Positions 56,626-64,000 of a stretch of 64,000 nt of DNA are shown in pieces (position 1 is the stretch's first letter; each line of letters starts with the position of its first letter). This stretch comes from Acidovorax facilis. GTDB lineage: Bacteria; Pseudomonadota; Gammaproteobacteria; Burkholderiales; Burkholderiaceae_C. The DNA lies in assembly GCF_023913775.1 (NCBI RefSeq), contig NZ_JAMXAX010000001.1:62001-126000 (forward strand), written 5' to 3'. A program made the position numbers and the translations under genes. The notes under the pieces are model-generated. The model saw nothing but the letters and a program-made list of their open reading frames with translations. It ran no database searches and had not been told where the DNA came from.

Positions 56626-57594
56626 ATGAAGCTGCTGCGTACCTGGATCACCCTGGCTGCGGGCTTGGCCCTTTCCGCTGCCGTGCACGCACAGGCTTTT
56701 CCGTCCAAACCCATACGTGTGGTCGTGGGCTTCCCGGCTGGCGGGCCTTTGGACCAGCATGCACGCCTGCTGTCCGATAAGCTGCAGGCCGTGCTCGGCC
56801 AGCCGGTGGTGCTGGACTACAAGGCCGGTGCCGGTGGCACCGTGGGCGCGCAGGACGTGATGAAAGCACCGCCCGACGGCCACACCATCATGCTGGCCAA
56901 CACGGGTGTGATGGTGATCAACCCGGGGCTCTACAGCCGGTTGCCGTATTCGACTCTCAAGGACTTTGTGCCGATTGCGCGCACCGCCATGCAGCCACTG
57001 GCGCTGCTGGTGAACCCCAACGTGCCTGCCAAGAGCCTCAAGGAGTTCATGGACTACGCCCGGGCCAAGCCGGGCCAGGTCAACTTTGGCTCGGCGGGCA
57101 ATGGTGGCATCAGCCACCTGGTGCCCGAGATGTTCAAGACCGCCACGGGTCTGTTCATGGTGCACATCCCCTACCGGGGCAGCGCCCCGGCGTTCACCGA
57201 CCTCATGGGCGGGCAGGTGCAGTTCATGGCCGAGAGCATCCCGCAGGCCGCCGCGTACCACAAACAGGGCAAGGTGCGCGCCCTGGCGGTGACCAGCAAG
57301 GAGCGCAACCCCGCACTGCCCGATGTGCCCACGGTGATCGAGAGCGGCATCAAGGGATTCGAGGTGGTGGGTTTCTATGGTTTTCTGGCCCCGGCCGGCA
57401 CGCCCAAGGAGGCTGTGAACAAGCTCAGCGAGGCCTTCGGCCAGGTGCTGCAGATGCCCGATGTGCGCAACCGCATGGTGAGCCAGGGGGCCGACCCGGC
57501 GTTTCTGGGCTCGGAGGACTTCGCGAAATTCCTGGCGTCCGAGATGCCACGCTGGGCCGAGGCGGTGAAAAAGTCGGGCGCGAAGCTGGACTGA
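56626..57594 (+). CDS. Bug/TctC-family substrate-binding protein
   Basis: Periplasmic binding protein of tripartite tricarboxylate type, 322 residues. Signal peptide residues 1-24 (cleavage AQA/FPSK). Family pattern: KPIRVVVGFPAGGPLDQHAR, VVLDYKAGAGGTVGAQDVMK, VPYRG-like HIPYRGSAPAFTDLMGGQVQ and KGFEVVGFYGFLAPAGTP. Bug proteins are greatly expanded in Comamonadaceae and Alcaligenaceae. No TctA/TctB membrane genes adjoin it, so it is an orphan; the ligand is unknown. Confidence 0.93.
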   Translation: MKLLRTWITLAAGLALSAAVHAQAFPSKPIRVVVGFPAGGPLDQHARLLSDKLQAVLGQPVVLDYKAGAGGTVGAQDVMKAPPDGHTIMLANTGVMVINPGLYSRLPYSTLKDFVPIARTAMQPLALLVNPNVPAKSLKEFMDYARAKPGQVNFGSAGNGGISHLVPEMFKTATGLFMVHIPYRGSAPAFTDLMGGQVQFMAESIPQAAAYHKQGKVRALAVTSKERNPALPDVPTVIESGIKGFEVVGFYGFLAPAGTPKEAVNKLSEAFGQVLQMPDVRNRMVSQGADPAFLGSEDFAKFLASEMPRWAEAVKKSGAKLD

Positions 57595-57682
57595 CCCCCT
57601 GAGGCGCTGCGCGCCTTCCCCCTGAAGGGGGACGCCACCCCTGGCCCGGCGAAGCCGGTTCCACGGTGGCACTGGCTTGGGG
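57594..57682 (+). repeat. Family B intergenic element, copy 5 (Bug gene / ugpQ gap)
   Basis: Near-consensus copy: CCCCCTGAGGCGCTGCGCGC, CTTCCCCCTGAAGGGGGACG (5-bp C/G stem), GCCCGGCGAAGCCGGTTCC, CGGTGGCACTGGCTTGGG. It directly follows the stop codon of the Bug-family gene in a convergent gap. Confidence 0.87.
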
Positions 57683-57705
57683 CGTGGATGGTTTGAAGGC
57701 GCGCC

Positions 57706-58491
57706 CTATGGCGTGGCGGGCGAAAAGAAGTCCACGCGGTCGGTGATGATGCCGTCCGTGCCGAGGGCGATGAGCCGCTGTGCGGCCCAGTCGTCGTTCA
57801 CCGTGTAGCTCAGCGCGCGCAGGCCGTCGCCGTGGACGCGCGCAACCAGTGCCGCATCCCACAGCGCGTGGTTGCAGACGATGGCCACGCAGCCCAGCTC
57901 GCGGGCCGTGTTGTGCCAGCCGTCCCACAGCGTGTCCAGCAACAGGGCGCGGGGGATGTGGGGTGCTGTGGTGCGGGCGCCAGCCAGCGCTTCGGGTCGG
58001 AATGACGAGAACAGGGGCAACACCGCCTGGCCGTGCCACAGCCGCGCCGCATGCTCGCCCACTACCTGCCCAGTCTTTTCCTCCACGCCGGGTGTTGGCT
58101 TGATCTCGATGTTCAGCAAGAACCCGTTGGCAATGCAGTAGTGCGCAATGTTCTCCAGCGTGGGGAGCGGCTCGCCGGCGTAGCTGCGTGAATGCCAGGC
58201 GCCAGCATCCAGCTGTGACAGGGCCGCCCAGGGGTGATCGCCCCCGACCGCGCTGGCTGCCGAGCCCAGTGCCTGCGCGCCATTGGTCGTGCGGTCCAGC
58301 GTGGCATCGTGCATCAGAAACGGTACGCCGTCGGCACTCAGCTTGGCATCGCACTCGAACATGCGATAGCCATGCTGTGCTCCCAGCCGGAAGGCGGCCA
58401 GGGTGTTTTCAGGGGCGAGCTTGCCAGCGCCACGGTGGGCGATCCAGCGGGGGTAGGGCCAGAGGGCGAGGGCGGGCGAGGGTACGCTCAT
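57706..58491 (-). CDS. ugpQ: Glycerophosphodiester phosphodiesterase
   Basis: Cytoplasmic enzyme releasing glycerol-3-phosphate from glycerophosphodiesters, 261 residues. The GDPD signature is WIAHRGAGKLAPENTLAAF, with metal ligands in FECDAKLSADGVPFLMHDAT; NIEIKPTPGVEEKTGQVVGE follows. Last gene of the ugpB-A-E-C operon, overlapping the VOC gene by 4 bp (ATGA). It completes uptake and use of phospholipid breakdown products. Confidence 0.95.
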   Translation of the reverse strand: MSVPSPALALWPYPRWIAHRGAGKLAPENTLAAFRLGAQHGYRMFECDAKLSADGVPFLMHDATLDRTTNGAQALGSAASAVGGDHPWAALSQLDAGAWHSRSYAGEPLPTLENIAHYCIANGFLLNIEIKPTPGVEEKTGQVVGEHAARLWHGQAVLPLFSSFRPEALAGARTTAPHIPRALLLDTLWDGWHNTARELGCVAIVCNHALWDAALVARVHGDGLRALSYTVNDDWAAQRLIALGTDGIITDRVDFFSPATP

Positions 58492-58856
58492 GCGGGTTCA
58501 CCAAATTTCAGCAGGTTGCCGTGGGGGTCGATGACGAACATCTCCTTCATGCCCCAGGGCTGGACAACAGGTGGCGCCAGCTGCAGGCCGCGCGCCGTGA
58601 AATCCGCGTGCAGCGCTTCTGTGTCGGCACGCACATAACACGAGGTGTTCTCTGCAATGTGGCGCTCGGTGCAGGGCCAGAAGTGCAGCTCGCAGCCATC
58701 GCGCTGCAGGATCAGGTAGTTGTCCATCTCCAGCAGCGGATCAAAGCCCAGGTGCCTGGTGTAGAACCGCAGGGTTTCTGCAAGGTCCAGAGACGCCAGC
58801 ACCGGGACTGTGGCCTGAACCTTGCCCCCGGCACTGGCAGCTGGCTTGGGTGGCAT
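58488..58856 (-). CDS. VOC-family (glyoxalase/bleomycin resistance-like) protein
   Basis: A 122-residue single-domain VOC protein from ATG 58856 (MPPKPAASAGGKVQATVPVL). It shows the beta-alpha-beta pattern FYTRHLGFDPLLEMDNYLIL, CELHFWPCTERHIAENTSCY, and ends MKEMFVIDPHGNLLKFGEPA, where the conserved Glu is replaced by context KFGE. Metal or ligand residues are H in LHFW and E in the last motif. Its position between ugpC and ugpQ, coupled to both, suggests a role in the same metabolism; the substrate is unknown. Confidence 0.8.
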   Translation of the reverse strand: MPPKPAASAGGKVQATVPVLASLDLAETLRFYTRHLGFDPLLEMDNYLILQRDGCELHFWPCTERHIAENTSCYVRADTEALHADFTARGLQLAPPVVQPWGMKEMFVIDPHGNLLKFGEPA

Positions 58857-58860
58857 CGGC

Positions 58861-59871
<1,011 letters not shown>

Positions 59872-59945
59872 TTTGCTATTAAATATGTAGCTGCTAGCGC
59901 AGATGTATGAAGCGGTAGGGCCCGTTTTATCTTTATTTTTCAGTG
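59872..59945 (+). repeat. Family A intergenic element, copy 13 (ugpE-ugpC)
   Basis: Left hairpin GCTATTAAATATGTAGC, core AGCGCAG (59896-59902), ATGTATG, AAGCGGT (59910-59916, last bases diverged), AGGGCCCGTTTTATC and tail. The stop codon and last codon of ugpE (59933-59938) appear to lie in the element's tail. Confidence 0.82.
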
Positions 59946-60784
59946 TCCACCAGGCCCTTGACGAACCAGCGCTGCATGACCACCACCACAAAGGCAGGTG
60001 GCAGCATGGCCAGCAGGGCCGTGGCCATCACGATGTTCCACTCGTTGCCTGCGTCGCCGCCGGCCAGCATTCGCTTGATGCCGATCACCACGGGGTACAT
60101 GTCTTCGGACGTGGTCACCAACAGGGGCCACAGATACTGGTTCCAGCCATAGATGAACTGGATCACGAACAGCGCGGCAATCGAGGTGCGCGACAGCGGC
60201 ACCAGGATGTCCTTGAAAAAGCGCATCGGACCGGCGCCATCCACACGCGCGGCTTCGACCAGTTCATCGGGCACCGTGAGGAAGAACTGCCGGAACAGGA
60301 ACGTGGCCGTGGCCGAGGCGATCAGCGGCACCGTGAGGCCCGCGTAGCTGTTGAGCATGCCGAGGTCCGACACTACCTGGTAGGTGGGGCCGATGCGCAC
60401 TTCCACCGGCAGCATCAGCGTGATGAAGATCAGCCAGAAGCAGATGCCCTTGAACGGGAAGCGGAAGTACACGATGGCAAACGCCGACAGCAGCGAGATC
60501 GCGATCTTGCCCACGGTGATGACGATGGCGGTGACAAAACTCACCCACATCATGCGGGCCACCGGCGCCGTGGAGCCCGCGCCCGTGCCGCCGCCAAACA
60601 ACGCGTCGTGGTAGGTCTGCCAGAAGTTGTCGCCGGGCAGCATGGGCATGGGCACCTGCACGATGTCCTGCGCCGTGTGCGTGGAGGCCACGAAGGCCAA
60701 GTACAGCGGGAAGCCGACGATGAGCACGCCCAGCACCATGATGAGGTGCGAGAGTGCGGTGAGGTAAGGGCTGCGTTCGACCAT
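59933..60784 (-). CDS. ugpE: Glycerol-3-phosphate ABC transporter permease UgpE
   Basis: Second membrane subunit of the importer, 283 residues with six segments. The conserved ABC loop is [20 protein letters not shown], followed by [20 protein letters not shown]. Start [20 protein letters not shown]. It follows ugpA by 2 bp, so the two are coupled. Confidence 0.95.
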   Translation of the reverse strand: MVERSPYLTALSHLIMVLGVLIVGFPLYLAFVASTHTAQDIVQVPMPMLPGDNFWQTYHDALFGGGTGAGSTAPVARMMWVSFVTAIVITVGKIAISLLSAFAIVYFRFPFKGICFWLIFITLMLPVEVRIGPTYQVVSDLGMLNSYAGLTVPLIASATATFLFRQFFLTVPDELVEAARVDGAGPMRFFKDILVPLSRTSIAALFVIQFIYGWNQYLWPLLVTTSEDMYPVVIGIKRMLAGGDAGNEWNIVMATALLAMLPPAFVVVVMQRWFVKGLVDTEK

Positions 60785-60786
60785 TT

Positions 60787-61668
60787 TTAGTATTGAACCT
60801 TTTTCTCGACGTAGCGGAATTGGATGACGGTGAGCACAACGACGATGGCCATCAGCACCACCGACTGCGCGGCTGAGCCTCCCATGTCCATGGCCTTGAA
60901 ACCATCGTGGTAGACCTTGTAGACCAGGATGGAGGTGTCACGGCCCGGGCCGCCCTGGGTGGTGGCGTCGACGATGGCAAAGGTGTCGAAGAACGCGTAC
61001 ACGACGTTGATGACGAGCAGGAAGAACGTGGTGGGCGACAGCAGCGGGAACTGGATGCTCCAGAAGCGGCGCCAGGGGCCTGCACCGTCAATCGCGGCCG
61101 CCTCGATGAGCGACTTGGGGATGGACTGCAAGCCCGCCAGGAAGAACAGGAAGTTGTAGGAGATCTGCTTCCATACCGCCGCAATCACGATCAGCGCCAT
61201 CGCGTGGTCGGCGTTGAGCATGTGGTTCCAGTCGAAACCCGACTGGCGCAGCATGTAGGCCACCACGCCCAGCGAGGGCGAGAACATGAACATCCACAGC
61301 ACGCCCGCCACCGCAGGCGCCACGGCGTAGGGCAGCAGCAGCGCGGTCTTGTAGACCATGGCGCCCTTGATGATGCGGTCGGCAAAGATCGCAAGGAACA
61401 GCGACAGCGTGATGCCGCTCACCGCCACCAGGATCGAGAAGAAGGCCGTGGTCTTGAACGATGCCAGGTAGCCCGGGTCCTGGAACAGGTCCCGGAAGTT
61501 GTCGAAACCGACCCATTCCTTCGAAAACCCGAAGGAGTCCTGCATCTGGAACGACTGCACCAGGGCCTGGCCGGCTGGCCAGAAAAAGAAGACGCTGATG
61601 ATGGCCAGCTGGGGTGCCAGAAGCACCCACGGCAGCCATGCAGAGCGGAATAAAACGCGTTTTTCCAT
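60787..61668 (-). CDS. ugpA: Glycerol-3-phosphate ABC transporter permease UgpA
   Basis: First membrane subunit of the importer, 293 residues with six segments; the ABC loop is [20 protein letters not shown]. Start [20 protein letters not shown]. It is separated from ugpB by 120 bp that contain a very strong hairpin, so ugpAEC may be made in smaller amount than ugpB. Confidence 0.95.
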   Translation of the reverse strand: MEKRVLFRSAWLPWVLLAPQLAIISVFFFWPAGQALVQSFQMQDSFGFSKEWVGFDNFRDLFQDPGYLASFKTTAFFSILVAVSGITLSLFLAIFADRIIKGAMVYKTALLLPYAVAPAVAGVLWMFMFSPSLGVVAYMLRQSGFDWNHMLNADHAMALIVIAAVWKQISYNFLFFLAGLQSIPKSLIEAAAIDGAGPWRRFWSIQFPLLSPTTFFLLVINVVYAFFDTFAIVDATTQGGPGRDTSILVYKVYHDGFKAMDMGGSAAQSVVLMAIVVVLTVIQFRYVEKKVQY

Positions 61669-61680
61669 GTCGAAACTCTC

Positions 61681-61733
61681 AAAAAGAAAACCCCGCCGCC
61701 CCGTGAACCAATAGGGTTGACGGGGCGGCGGGC
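61681..61733 (-). terminator. Strong hairpin between ugpB and ugpA
   Basis: CCCGCCGCCCCGT (61692-61704) and ACGGGGCGGCGGG (61720-61732) form a perfect 13-bp stem. On the reverse strand it is followed by GTTTTCTTTTTG, a terminator-like tail. Within the ugp operon it would act as a partial terminator or as a 3' stabiliser of ugpB mRNA, as known for binding-protein genes of other ABC operons. Confidence 0.8.
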
Positions 61734-61788
61734 TTTCGATGCCACCCGGCAGTGCTGCTGGGCGGTATCGGCAGATGTTCGGCAGTGT

Positions 61789-63105
61789 TTACTTATTGGC
61801 GCGGGCGAAGCGGCCCAGTTGCTCGTTGCCACGGGTCACGGCGGTGTCCAGTGCTTCCTTGGGCGACTTCTTGCCCGACCAGATCTGTTCGGTTTCCTCG
61901 TCGATGATGGCGCGGATCTGCACGAAGTTGCCCAGGCGGATGCCGCGCGACTTGTCCGTGGCCTTCTTGATCATCTGCGTCACGGCCACGTCGGTGCCGG
62001 GGTTCTTGGTGTAGAAGCCCGAAGCCTCGGTCAGCTGGTAGGCGCCCATGGTCACAGGCAGGTAGCCCGTGCGCTGGTGGCTCGCAGCCTGCACCTTGGT
62101 GTCGTTCAGGAAGTTCAGGAAATCGGCCACGCCCTTGTATTCCTCGGCCTTCTTGCCAGACATCACCCACAGGCTGGCACCACCAATGGCGGTGTTCTGG
62201 GGGGCACCCTTCACGTCAGGGTAGTAGGGCAGGGCCGAGATGCCGTAGGCAAACTTGGCTTCCTTGGCCACGCGGGCGTACAGGCCCGAGGAGCCCGTCA
62301 TCATGGCGCACTCGCCCGAGGGGAAGGATGCGTCCGGCACGTTGCCACGGCCCTTGTAGACGAAGCTGCCGTCCTTGGAGGCCTTGGCCAGGTTCTCGAA
62401 GTGGCGCACGTGCAGCGGCGAGTTGACCTGCAGCTGGGCGTCGTTGCCGTCAAAGCCGTTGTTCTTGGACGCGAACAGCGTGTTGTGCCACAGCGAGAAG
62501 CTTTCAAGCTGCGTCCAGCTGATCCAGCTGGTGGTGAACGGGCAGCTGTGGCCGCTGGCCTTGAGCTTGGACGCGGCGGCAAACACTTCGGGCCAGGTCT
62601 TGGGCGGCTTGTCGGCGTCCAGGCCGGCCTTCTTGAAGGCGTCCTTGTTGTAATAGAACACCGTGGTGGAGCTGTTGAGCGGGTAGCTCAGCATCTGGCC
62701 ATTGGGCGCGGTGTAGTAGCCAGCCACAGCCGACACGTACTGGGTGGGGTCGAACTTGAAGCCGCCGTCGTTCAATACCTTGGCGACGGGAACGATGGCG
62801 CCCTTGCTGGCCATCATGGTGGCGGTGCCCACTTCAAACACCTGCAGGATGTGGGGGGCGTTGCCCGCACGGAAGGCGGCGATGGCGCCTGTCATGGATT
62901 CGTCATACGTGCCCTTGTAGGTGGGCACGACCTTGTACTTGGTCTGGCTGGCGTTGTACTGCTTGGCCAGGTCATTGACCCAGTCGCCCAGCGCTGCGCT
63001 CATCGAATGCCACCACTGAATCTCAACTTGCTGCGCCTGGGCTTGCGCAGGTGCGCAGACCGACAGGGCAATGGCAGCGCAGACCGCCAGATGCTTCGTT
63101 TGCAT
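61789..63105 (-). CDS. ugpB: Glycerol-3-phosphate binding protein
   Basis: Periplasmic solute receptor of the Ugp importer, 438 residues from ATG 63105 (MQTKHLAVCAAIALSVCAPA). Signal peptide ends near residue 24 (AQA/QQVE). The mature part follows the UgpB/MalE fold: VEIQWWHSMSAALGDWVNDL, NAPHILQVFEVGTATMMASK, LSYPLNSSTTVFYYNKDAFK, MMTGSSGLYARVAKEAKF. The frame continues upstream by chance; this start follows CGGAGGAAATATTC. First gene of the operon. Confidence 0.95.
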   Translation of the reverse strand: MQTKHLAVCAAIALSVCAPAQAQAQQVEIQWWHSMSAALGDWVNDLAKQYNASQTKYKVVPTYKGTYDESMTGAIAAFRAGNAPHILQVFEVGTATMMASKGAIVPVAKVLNDGGFKFDPTQYVSAVAGYYTAPNGQMLSYPLNSSTTVFYYNKDAFKKAGLDADKPPKTWPEVFAAASKLKASGHSCPFTTSWISWTQLESFSLWHNTLFASKNNGFDGNDAQLQVNSPLHVRHFENLAKASKDGSFVYKGRGNVPDASFPSGECAMMTGSSGLYARVAKEAKFAYGISALPYYPDVKGAPQNTAIGGASLWVMSGKKAEEYKGVADFLNFLNDTKVQAASHQRTGYLPVTMGAYQLTEASGFYTKNPGTDVAVTQMIKKATDKSRGIRLGNFVQIRAIIDEETEQIWSGKKSPKEALDTAVTRGNEQLGRFARANK

Positions 63106-63402
63106 GAATATTTCCTCCGAGGATGACGAAAAGCACAAAGGCTGGATGCTATGCAGCCGATGTGACATTGATATGTCGTTGTCGCATGACCCCAGCGCTT
63201 GCAACAACCGGGAAACCCCTTGGGTAACCCGCAAGGGGAGCGATTGTGACTCTTTTGTGACAAGGTGTGGCGCATTTGCCGAGGCTTGCAAGGTTTTGTG
63301 CAATGCACCATGCTGGTGACTGTTCGCGGGTCCCTGTCGCACCGGTTCGTTCGCGCCGCAGCGCGCCGGTTTGTTTTCTCCATTTCCTTCTTTCTTATTG
63401 CC
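63106..63402. promoter_or_regulatory. Divergent regulatory region ugpB / serA
   Basis: A 297-bp gap. It contains a direct repeat TTGTGAC at 63244-63250 and 63255-63261 (11-bp period) that, read toward ugpB, gives TTGTCACAAAAGAGTCAC, similar to a Pho box. Next to it CCCCTTG (63216-63222) faces CAAGGGG (63232-63238). No clear -10/-35 pair was found for either gene. The ugpB ribosome site is at about 63112-63118. Confidence 0.45.
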
Positions 63403-64000
63403 ATGGCCACCAATTCGCTGGACAAGAACAAGATCAAATTTCTGCTGCTCGAAGGCATCCACTCCTCTGCGGTGGACGTGATCCGTGCGGCGGGCTACAC
63501 CCAGATCGAGACGGTGTCCGGCGCGCTGCCGGACGAGGAGCTCCAACGCAAGATCGCCGATGTGCACTTTGTGGGCATCCGCTCGCGCACCCAGCTCACC
63601 GAAGAGGTATTTGCCCAGGCCCACAAGCTGGTGGCCGTGGGCTGCTTTTGCATCGGCACCAACCAGGTGGACCTGAACGCGGCGCGCGAGCGTGGCATTG
63701 CCGTCTTCAATGCGCCGTACTCCAACACCCGCTCGGTGGCCGAGCTGGTGCTGGCCGAAGCCATCCTGCTGCTGCGCGGCGTGCCCGAGAAAAACGCTGT
63801 GGCGCACCGGGGCGGCTGGCTCAAGAGCGCTGACAACGCCTACGAGATCCGGGGCAAGACGCTGGGCATCGTGGGCTATGGCTCCATCGGCACGCAGCTG
63901 TCGGTGCTGGCCGAGGCGCTGGGCATGCAGGTGGCGTTTTTCGATGTGGTCAACAAGCTGCCGCTGGGCAATGCGCGCCAGGTGCAGCACCTGCACGACC
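63403..64000 (+). CDS. serA: D-3-phosphoglycerate dehydrogenase (N-terminal part)
   Basis: The gene runs past the right edge; 199 residues are visible. Start MATNSLDKNKIKFLLLEGIH. Substrate-domain features VGIRSRTQLTEEVFAQAHKL and GCFCIGTNQVDLNAARERGI, then FNAPYSNTRSVAELVLAEAI; the NAD-binding glycine motif is LGIVGYGSIGTQLSVLAEAL. This fits the short SerA type that ends in an ACT domain, which would lie outside. It makes 3-phosphohydroxypyruvate for serine synthesis. Confidence 0.93.
   Translation, partial: MATNSLDKNKIKFLLLEGIHSSAVDVIRAAGYTQIETVSGALPDEELQRKIADVHFVGIRSRTQLTEEVFAQAHKLVAVGCFCIGTNQVDLNAARERGIAVFNAPYSNTRSVAELVLAEAILLLRGVPEKNAVAHRGGWLKSADNAYEIRGKTLGIVGYGSIGTQLSVLAEALGMQVAFFDVVNKLPLGNARQVQHLHD

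Noticed and set aside
61789-63996. A 735-codon frame that joins ugpB to sequence opposite serA
   Set aside because: Only the part from 63105 has a signal peptide and the binding-protein fold; the rest is the shadow of serA and the divergent promoter region.

Overview
The window looks like a chromosomal segment of a high-GC betaproteobacterium of the family Comamonadaceae, most like Acidovorax and its relatives. This rests on protein character and gene order (mla / bolA / murA / his / tat / degS-like, petABC-sspAB, pilBCD-coaE-zapD-yacG, rplU-rpmA-obg-proB) and on two abundant families of intergenic repeats. No database search was possible, so the genus is an inference. Almost all of the DNA is coding; no gene-free gap exceeds about 300 bp.

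Layout. 1-2687: end of the Mla phospholipid-transport operon (mlaE partial, mlaD, mlaA, mlaC, mlaB). 2746-4436: an ABC-2 exporter pair. 4436-4701: a compound inverted repeat that fills the whole gap before a bolA/ibaG gene. 5044-17000: murA and the histidine operon hisG-hisD-(insert)-hisC-B-H-A-F-(orf)-hisI-hisE. The insert between hisD and hisC holds a divergent DUF2917 gene / MocR-type regulator pair with several operator-like repeats, and a VapBC-type toxin-antitoxin pair whose toxin gene overlaps hisC by 4 bp. 16940-20615: a small membrane protein, a patatin-like lipase, a HIT protein and tatABC. 20839-24612: a DegS-like protease, a Nif3-like protein, pdxA and mscL. 24758-28877: the cytochrome bc1 complex petABC, then sspA and sspB. 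28929-34581: tRNA-Thr, a DciA-like protein, an M23 peptidase, secA and argJ. 34637-42900: a DUF815 ATPase, a MutT-like Nudix protein, yacG, zapD, coaE, pilD, pilC, pilB, tRNA-Pro and ispB. 43061-49434: rplU, rpmA, obgE, proB, rppH, proS and a lytic transglycosylase. 49571-56449: a CNNM/CorC-type protein, a Lon-like AAA ATPase without protease domain, grxD, prmC, prfA, hemA and a small membrane protein. 56626-63105: an orphan Bug-family binding protein, then the glycerol-3-phosphate uptake operon ugpB-A-E-C with a VOC-family gene and ugpQ. 63403 to the end: the start of a serA-like gene.

Most genes are housekeeping. Many neighbours overlap by 1-8 bp and are probably translationally coupled. 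The less ordinary material lies between genes. Family A is a 60-90 bp element with two consecutive hairpins; about fourteen copies occur, often filling a gap exactly and sometimes supplying or touching a start or stop codon. Family B is a GC-rich element with five copies, mostly at gene ends and in convergent gaps. The 266-bp element at 4436-4701 can fold into a stem carrying two long perfect arms. No CRISPR array, prophage, insertion sequence or rRNA was seen. The best candidates for something undescribed are the 266-bp element, the family A elements as gap-filling RNA structures, and the regulator plus toxin-antitoxin insert inside the histidine operon.
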